Positions 58,588 through 64,000 of a DNA stretch of 64,000 bases are shown here, one piece after another. The notes below the pieces were generated by a model that worked only from the letters and a program-made list of their open reading frames with translations, was not told the origin of the DNA and did no database searches. Position numbers and translations under genes: made by a program. Origin of the DNA: Melieria omissa (Eukaryota; Arthropoda; Insecta; Diptera; Ulidiidae); the NCBI GenBank assembly GCA_963971225.1, contig OZ020267.1, forward strand, positions 100,545,536 to 100,609,535, given 5' to 3'. Every line of letters starts with the position of its first letter. Within the stretch, counting starts at the first letter, position 1.

Positions 58588-61500
58588 AGACTTGTTCGTC
58601 CCGAACAAGTGCCGAGGCTCCGCTGTGATAAGGCGCCAGGCGCTCCAAATGGACTACCTTCAGCTTAGCGCCTCTATTGTTGCAACGTTGAATCCGGTAT
58701 ACCACGTCGTTAATCCTAGTCACGACTTCGTAAGGTCCTTCCCATGACGCTTGAAGTTTTGGAGACAAACCTTTCCTCCGCTGCGGGTTGTAGAGCATTA
58801 CCAAATCGCCTTCTTGGAACCCTGCTGAGTTGGCCCGTAGATCGTATCTGGCTTTCGCCTTATCGCTGACCAGTTTGGTGCGGCCCCTTATAAATTGGTG
58901 AATTTCCTCCAGTTCCGCCCGCTTATTGGCCACGTATTCCGTCTTAGCGCCTCCCGTCGTGCTGACTACCCCGAACTTCAAGTCAGCGGGTAACCGCAAC
59001 TCTGTGCCGAACACTGCTCGAGCTGGAGTGAGTGATGTCGTGTCGTGCGGGGCTGACCTATACGCCATCAGGAACAGGGGGATATGCGTGTCCCAATCCT
59101 TTTGATTCCTGCCTACCACTTTCCGCAGGTATTCCTCCAGCGTCCGGTTAAAGCGTTCCACCATGCCGTCGGACTGTGGGTGCAAAGGAGTGGTACGCGT
59201 TTTCTTTATCCCCAGCAGCCCACACACTTCCTTGAATATCGCAGACTCGAAATTCCGGCCTTGATCTGAGTGCAACTCCAACGGAACTCCGAACCGGGCT
59301 ACCCAGTTGTTTACCAGCTTTTCCGAGATCGTGGTGGCCTCCTGGTTAGGAATAGGGTACACTTCGGGCCATTTGCTGAAGTAATCCATTACGACCAGCA
59401 CATATTTGTTGCCTTGAGTGCTAGTTGGGAATGGGCCGGCGACGTCCATAGCAATCCGCTCGAAGGGCGCTCCCACGTTGTACTGCTGCATGCGGCCTCG
59501 AGATTTTCTTGTCGGCCCTTTCGCGGCTGAACATCGGTCGCAGCTCTTAATCCACTCGGCTACAGACTCCTGACATCCTACCCAGTAGAATCGTCTTTTT
59601 ATTTTGGCGACGGTTTTGGTGATGCCTAGGTGCCCTCCACTGGAGTCGTTATGGTATGCCTCGATGACCTCGTTGATTCTGCTTTTCGGCACTACCATTA
59701 GGGGGTTGCTGGTACGACCATCCGCGCTCTCCCATTCGCGGTACAGGCAGCCTTCCTTCAGCCGCAAACTTTTCCACTGTGCCCAGTAAGCCTTAGCGAT
59801 CGGGCTTTCACCAGCCATCTCCTGCCAGTCTGGACGTGCGCCTTGCTCCTTGCCTTCGACGATTTTTGCAAGATCCGCATCCTCATGCTGGTCTTTTTGT
59901 AGCCTCTCCGCAGACCACTCTTCCTCTGGCATGACGCTGACCAACCGGACGTCCACTATCTGTTCTTTGCTTTCGGCTCGCGAGCATTGCCTGCATTCGA
60001 CTTTGCACGGACGGCGGGACAAGGCATCGGCATTTCCATGGCTACTGCCCTTGCGATGCTCTATCGTGTAGTCGTAGCTCTGCAGTCGCTCGATCCACCG
60101 CGCCAATTGCCCTTCAGGATCTTTAAAGTTCAGGAGCCATCTCAATGCCGCATGATCTGTGCGCAGGCGAAACTTTTGTCCATACAGGTATTTGTGGAAG
60201 TGTTTTACGCAGTCCAATACCGCCAGCAGTTCTCTCCGTGTCACACAGTAGTTGCGCTCCGGTTTCGATAGAACCCTACTGTAGTACGCTATCACTTGTT
60301 CCTGGCCGTCTATTATCTGTGATAGCACACCGCCAATACTATTCCCGCTTGCATCTGTATCCAGCACAAACATCTCCCCAGGCACGGGGAAGGCCAGAAT
60401 TGGAGCACTGCACAGTTTTTCCTTCAGACGTGCAAAAGCCTGTTCCTGCTCCTCGCTCCACTCGAAAGCTTGGCTCTTTTTCGTCAGTTTGTGCAAGCTG
60501 CTGGCTATGTTCGCGAATCCCGGAACAAATCGGCGGTAGTATGTACACAGGCCCAGGAAACTGCGGAGTTCGTGTAGATTGCGTGGTCGGGGCCACTCCT
60601 TCACCGCCGTGATTTTGCCTTCATCCGTATGCACTCCGCGGGCGGAAACCGTATGGCCCAGATACTTGACCTCCTTTTGGAACAGCGAGCACTTCTTTGG
60701 GTTGAGTTTAAGCCCGGCTTGTTGTATCCGCTCAAATACCTCCTTCAGCTTTCCCAGGTGGTCGTCGAAGCTTTTACCCATTACGATTATGTCGTCGAGG
60801 TACACCAGACACGTCCGCCAATGCAGCCCTTTTAGCACGCGTTCCATTAGCCGCTCGAATGTTGCTGGTGCGTTGCAGAGTCCAAACGGCATGACGGTGA
60901 ACTGCCACAAACCATCGCCAACACTGAAAGCCGTTTTCTCCTTGTCCTTGTCTGCAAGCTCTACCTGCCAATAGCCGCTGCGTAAGTCGAGCGTGGAGAA
61001 CCACTGCGTGCCTGACAGTGTGTCCAGGGTGTCATCGATCCGAGGTAGTGGATAACTGTCCTTCTTGGTCACATCATTGAGCTTCCGATAGTCCACACAA
61101 AACCGGGTACTGCCATCTTTTTTCTTGACTAGCACGACCGGCGAGCACCAGGGGCCCGAAGAAGGCTCTATGACCTTGTCTTTCCGCATGTTCTCGATCA
61201 AATTGGTGACCTCCTCCCTCTTGGCCAGAGGAACTCGTCTTGGCGGTTGGCGAATCGGTTTTGCACTTCCGGTGTCGATGTTGTGCTTCACTATGGCTGT
61301 TCTTCCGCCTGCTTCTGCCGCAAAAATTGACCCATAGTGCTGCAGGAGTGACCTCGCCTTCCGTTTCTGCTTGGCCGTCAACTCGCTGCTCCACTGGTTC
61401 TCCTGCGGTATGGCGTCCATGTTAAAACCGCTCTTCTTATTACCTCCAGGTGGGCTACTCTCGCAATTGACCACTGCTACAGCTTCCTTACACTCGCCGA

Positions 61501-62185
61501 TTACCTCATCTTTTCCGACATATCTGGGTGCATTCAGGGGGTTCAGTATTCTGACTGGTATCCTGCCATTTTTAGGTTCCACTAATGTACGTCCGATGAT
61601 GATGTTGTCGTGTCCTTGTTTCGGTGCTTCTACTACCCACAGCCGACTCGTCCCATCGTCCTCGTCCACCTTTGCCCACACAATCGCCTCAGAATTCGCT
61701 GGTATCCTCCTGCGTTGACCCGATACAACCTTCCTTACCGCCACGCTTCGCTCATAACCGGTGTGCAGCGGGAATTCAACGTTGGCATATCTCAGCACAT
61801 TTTCCTTCAGGTCCAGCGTAAAACCGTGCCTAATCATGAAATCCACGCCGATAATCACGTCGTCCATTATATCCGCGACGATGAACTCATGTTCCAGGCT
61901 GCTGGTGCCGATAGCAATCGTTTTTGTAACTTTCCCTCTCACCGGCGCGCGCTCGCCAGTCGCAGTCCGCAGCTGTATGCCATGCAGCGGTTCCCAGTTC
62001 TTCAGCAGCTTCCTTTTTATGATCGAATATGACGCTCCAGTATCCAGTGTCAACACGAACAACTTTCCATCTATCCTTCCTTCAATTGTCAAGCTGCTGG
62101 GCTGTCGTTTCAGCTGTGAGACAAGGATGGTGGGGCGGCAGATTGTGGGGATCAGCTCACGCCCCTTTGGGCTGACCCGTTTTAG
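58586..62185 (-). CDS. Gypsy pol: protease, RT, RNase H, integrase
   Basis: The frame is open for 1199 codons from the putative frameshift site to TAA. Residues are counted from the first codon after the slip. The protease has LTLDTGASYS (Asp48). Reverse transcriptase has YLDD at 462-465. RNase H has LDTDAS (Asp609). The integrase zinc finger ends in CDRC (882-885), and its triad is Asp914, Asp974 and Glu1010, a D,D35E spacing typical of Ty3/gypsy. A GPY/F-type module (EGPYEVV) lies near the C-terminus. No ATG opens the frame near the protease; it lies in the -1 frame relative to gag, so pol is probably made only as a gag-pol fusion. All catalytic residues are present, so it appears intact. 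Confidence 0.93.
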   Translation of the reverse strand, partial: LKRVSPKGRELIPTICRPTILVSQLKRQPSSLTIEGRIDGKLFVLTLDTGASYSIIKRKLLKNWEPLHGIQLRTATGERAPVRGKVTKTIAIGTSSLEHEFIVADIMDDVIIGVDFMIRHGFTLDLKENVLRYANVEFPLHTGYERSVAVRKVVSGQRRRIPANSEAIVWAKVDEDDGTSRLWVVEAPKQGHDNIIIGRTLVEPKNGRIPVRILNPLNAPRYVGKDEVIGECKEAVAVVNCESSPPGGNKKSGFNMDAIPQENQWSSELTAKQKRKARSLLQHYGSIFAAEAGGRTAIVKHNIDTGSAKPIRQPPRRVPLAKREEVTNLIENMRKDKVIEPSSGPWCSPVVLVKKKDGSTRFCVDYRKLNDVTKKDSYPLPRIDDTLDTLSGTQWFSTLDLRSGYWQVELADKDKEKTAFSVGDGLWQFTVMPFGLCNAPATFERLMERVLKGLHWRTCLVYLDDIIVMGKSFDDHLGKLKEVFERIQQAGLKLNPKKCSLFQKEVKYLGHTVSARGVHTDEGKITAVKEWPRPRNLHELRSFLGLCTYYRRFVPGFANIASSLHKLTKKSQAFEWSEEQEQAFARLKEKLCSAPILAFPVPGEMFVLDTDASGNSIGGVLSQIIDGQEQVIAYYSRVLSKPERNYCVTRRELLAVLDCVKHFHKYLYGQKFRLRTDHAALRWLLNFKDPEGQLARWIERLQSYDYTIEHRKGSSHGNADALSRRPCKVECRQCSRAESKEQIVDVRLVSVMPEEEWSAERLQKDQHEDADLAKIVEGKEQGARPDWQEMAGESPIAKAYWAQWKSLRLKEGCLYREWESADGRTSNPLMVVPKSRINEVIEAYHNDSSGGHLGITKTVAKIKRRFYWVGCQESVAEWIKSCDRCSAAKGPTRKSRGRMQQYNVGAPFERIAMDVAGPFPTSTQGNKYVLVVMDYFSKWPEVYPIPNQEATTISEKLVNNWVARFGVPLELHSDQGRNFESAIFKEVCGLLGIKKTRTTPLHPQSDGMVERFNRTLEEYLRKVVGRNQKDWDTHIPLFLMAYRSAPHDTTSLTPARAVFGTELRLPADLKFGVVSTTGGAKTEYVANKRAELEEIHQFIRGRTKLVSDKAKARYDLRANSAGFQEGDLVMLYNPQRRKGLSPKLQASWEGPYEVVTRINDVVYRIQRCNNRGAKLKVVHLERLAPYHSGASALVRDEQV

Positions 62186-62191
62186 TTTAAC
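62148..62191 (-). promoter_or_regulatory. Probable -1 ribosomal frameshift signal
   Basis: In element orientation the slippery heptamer GTTAAAC (complement of 62185-62191) is directly followed by the gag stop. Slipping back one base moves ribosomes into pol (GTT AAA CTA AAA). After a 6-nt spacer, GGGTCAGC can pair with GCTGATCCC (one bulged T), or an outer GGGTCA/TGATCCC stem can enclose GCCC-AAAG-GGGC, at 62148-62178. GTTAAAC is a known functional slippery site in other systems. Use here is inferred. Confidence 0.7.
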
Positions 62192-63660
62192 GGCTCCTCG
62201 TCCTCAGCCCTGCGCTTGTTGGCTGAGCCTCGATTGTCAGTATTCCTCGCAGGCGATTGCGATCGAGAACGGGAACGCCTCTTTCGTTGGCGGCAGTCTC
62301 GTGATATGTGGCCCTGCTTACCACATATCCAGCAAACAACTTTAGAGGAGACCACCCGTGGCCTGTCCGGTATCTCCGAGCTTATGGCCTGGATCGGAAT
62401 GTCGTTGTCCGCCTGAATCTGGCGTATCCTTACAGGTGCATACCGAGTGCTCCCAATCCATGCCGCTTCATATGTCATCGCGCTGGTCACCGTTTCCTTA
62501 AATGTTGGCTTGCCCATCATCAACGCACTGCGACGTGTTTCTGGATCATGAAGACCTTCAACAAACGACTCAATCTTCATCCTCTCGAGATCATCAGCAC
62601 CAAATTTTGGGTAGCACAACTGTACGAGCCGCTCAATGTCTGCTGCATATGTCTGCAGCGCCTCGTTGGCTCTTTGCTTGCGGTTCTTCAGCTCACAGTA
62701 GTATAGCGCATGGTTGTGCTCGTTGCTATACTTCTCTGCTAATGCCCTCATGATGGCATCGTAATCACTTCTTAAACATTCTGGAACTGATTTGATTACC
62801 TCCGCCGCAGGACCTTTCAGCGCCAGTGCCAACCTCCGACCTTTCCTGATATCTGTCCACTGATTTTCCAAAGCAGCCAAGTCGAATTGCAATTTAAATG
62901 TGTCGAACGGCGCAGCACCGTCATAAGTAGGCACTTCTGTTCTGGCAGCAAAACCGTCCTGAACCGGTGGCAAACATTCTCGTGGCTGTACCTCTCGAAA
63001 CCGTTCGTCTATCTTTCTGTGCATCGAATCTTGCAGACTGTCAACTCGTTTGTTCAAGGACTCATCCAGGTTGTCAACTCGTCTATTCAGGGATTCACCC
63101 ATTTCGTCAACTCGTTTGTCCCAATCGTCTATTCGCGTCTCGAGATGCTCAACTTTCACATTCAGGCTATTGGAAATTTCCTCCACCTTCTGCTCTATGC
63201 GCGCAGAATTTTCCGCCATTCCTCGATTTGCAGTCTCGACTCTTGCCGAAATTTCGAGATTCGTAGTTTCCAGCTTCGCTGACATTTCTCGATTTGCTGT
63301 CTCGACTTTTGCCGAAATTTCGAGATTCGTAGTTTCCAGCTTCGCTGACATTTCTCGATTTGCTGTCTCGAACATGCCTTTAAGTGCAACCATTAGCTGG
63401 CTCATGTCCATTGCTTGTGGCGGCGCAGCCGCTGCAGTCGTACTTTGCATCGACGCCGCACCTGCAGGCGATTCCTCCATTTTGGCCGACGCCTCTTGTT
63501 CTTGCACTCCGAACTCGTGCACAGTCAAATCGACGCCTCGTTCCTCACATGCTTCTCGCAAGCGCAACTGCAACTCCACCTTTCCGCCAGCAGTCGGCAA
63601 ATTCCAGGCAGCCAGCTCCTTCTTCAGCTGGTCCACCTTCAGCAGCTCGAATTTCACCAT
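62182..63660 (-). CDS. Gypsy gag
   Basis: A 492-aa ORF starts at an ATG (63658-63660), about 60 bp after the primer-binding site, and ends in EDEEPLN and TAA. The N-terminus (KVDQLKKELAAWNLPTAGGK) looks like a SAP-type nucleic-acid binding helix pair. Residues of about 90-215 are a predicted coiled coil, with a 22-residue unit (TANREMSAKLETTNLEISAK and two more residues) repeated by a 66-bp tandem duplication, then further heptad-like RVD.L..SLN units. The capsid-like region follows (about 235-410). A CCHC knuckle (CWICGKQGHISRDC, 443-456) and an Arg/Ser-rich tail bind RNA. Gag builds the particle that packages the element RNA. Confidence 0.9.
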   Translation of the reverse strand: MVKFELLKVDQLKKELAAWNLPTAGGKVELQLRLREACEERGVDLTVHEFGVQEQEASAKMEESPAGAASMQSTTAAAAPPQAMDMSQLMVALKGMFETANREMSAKLETTNLEISAKVETANREMSAKLETTNLEISARVETANRGMAENSARIEQKVEEISNSLNVKVEHLETRIDDWDKRVDEMGESLNRRVDNLDESLNKRVDSLQDSMHRKIDERFREVQPRECLPPVQDGFAARTEVPTYDGAAPFDTFKLQFDLAALENQWTDIRKGRRLALALKGPAAEVIKSVPECLRSDYDAIMRALAEKYSNEHNHALYYCELKNRKQRANEALQTYAADIERLVQLCYPKFGADDLERMKIESFVEGLHDPETRRSALMMGKPTFKETVTSAMTYEAAWIGSTRYAPVRIRQIQADNDIPIQAISSEIPDRPRVVSSKVVCWICGKQGHISRDCRQRKRRSRSRSQSPARNTDNRGSANKRRAEDEEPLN

Positions 63661-63719
63661 GTCCGTGCTTTTATAATTTTATTTCTTAGTTTTTTTTTTT
63701 TTATCTTCAATTTTCCACA

Positions 63720-63737
63720 ATCCCACTTCTGACACCA
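63720..63737 (-). other. Primer-binding site, tRNA-Leu type
   Basis: In element orientation TGGTGTCAGAAGTGGGA lies 2 bp inside the 5' LTR. Its complement, TCCCACTTCTGACA plus CCA, matches the 3' end of a Drosophila tRNA-Leu as I remember it. It would prime minus-strand DNA synthesis. Confidence 0.75.
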
Positions 63738-63739
63738 AA

Positions 63740-64000
63740 TGTTACGAATACTAAGTCTAGTGGGCTGTTGCGTATCTCTGGATTGTGTAATTTGAAAATA
63801 AAACACAGTTTCTTAAACGCAGACAATAAAATAAACCAACAGTCACTTTATTATTCACAGTTTACACTTTACTGTTCGTACACCTAAGTATTTGCTTAAT
63901 CACTTCGTGTGGCAACTTCACTTGTCAAAACCAGACTGACTCGCTGCACCGCATCTGGCCACCTTTTATACTCTGTCCGGCCGTCGCGCAGATCGTTCTC
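63740..64000 (-). repeat. Gypsy 5' LTR, partial
   Basis: The first 261 of an expected 423 bp are seen, identical to 58152-58412, including the TATA box (complement of 63962-63970). The rest lies beyond the window. Confidence 0.93.

Larger units (their letters stand above)
58152..64000 (-). mobile_element. Ty3/gypsy LTR retrotransposon (5' LTR cut by window end)
   Basis: It is transcribed on the minus strand. The 3' LTR is 58152-58574 (423 bp). The 5' LTR starts at 63740 and is cut at 64000; the 261 bp visible are identical to the other LTR. The order is 5' LTR, primer-binding site, gag, pol, polypurine tract, 3' LTR. No envelope ORF is present. The left flank ends in gatat, and the related solo LTR at 5836 also sits in ATAT. 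The tRNA-Leu primer and gag-pol design recall the mdg3 group of fly gypsy elements (from memory). Identical LTRs and intact frames indicate a recent copy. Confidence 0.95.

Noticed and set aside
58418..63732. Many plus-strand ORFs of up to 208 codons
   Set aside because: Antisense shadows of the gypsy gag and pol genes.

Overview
This window is eukaryotic, AT-rich, non-coding and repeat-laden, and most likely comes from a dipteran insect. I would guess a higher fly such as a tephritid, but only from the style of the repeats and the host exons. It has no bacterial-type gene layout. Most of it is one host gene with a very large intron, full of transposable elements of several superfamilies. The long open frames on the minus strand belong to two LTR retrotransposons, not to host genes.

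Host gene: two + strand exons splice in frame into the start of a rhodopsin-like (class A) neuropeptide GPCR. Exon 1 (25669-26737) encodes a long Thr/Asn/Ala-rich extracellular tail and TM1. Exon 2 (51071-51215) encodes the end of TM1, intracellular loop 1 and TM2. The intron between them is about 24.3 kb. The TM1-TM2 sequence resembles my memory of the insect trissin receptor. Later exons (TM3-TM7) are not seen and probably lie beyond 64000.

Layout. 1-1560: AT-rich tandem repeat of about 450 bp. 1574-6405: tRNA-derived SINE heads, a hairpin-bearing duplication and a Ty3/gypsy-type solo LTR. 8440-9925: a dead mariner split by an 89-copy pentamer array. 12709-13300: a second mariner remnant. 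15439-16719: a pure TAAGTC-type hexamer array of about 213 copies. 20200-22029: SINEs, one complete with 15-bp target-site duplications, and a second solo LTR. 24411-25409: an internally deleted mariner-like element. 25669-51215: the GPCR gene. Its intron holds a complete BEL/Pao retrotransposon with identical LTRs (28429-34531), a deleted mariner (35025-35579), an unclassified TIR element (36141-37098), LINE fragments, an old LTR, a non-autonomous hAT-type element with an 8-bp duplication (41946-43788) carrying a nested 157-bp palindromic MITE, and a TTG-rich minisatellite. Downstream come a LINE tail, a Tc1 remnant, another deleted mariner-like element, a piggyBac-like TTAA element, and a Ty3/gypsy retrotransposon (58152 to beyond 64000). 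In the last, gag and pol are apparently joined by a -1 frameshift signal.

The BEL and gypsy elements look young: LTR pairs identical where both are visible, and open frames intact. The DNA transposons and LINEs are nearly all dead or non-autonomous. I saw no CRISPR array, operon, functional tRNA or rRNA. All homology calls come from reading motifs, not from database searches.
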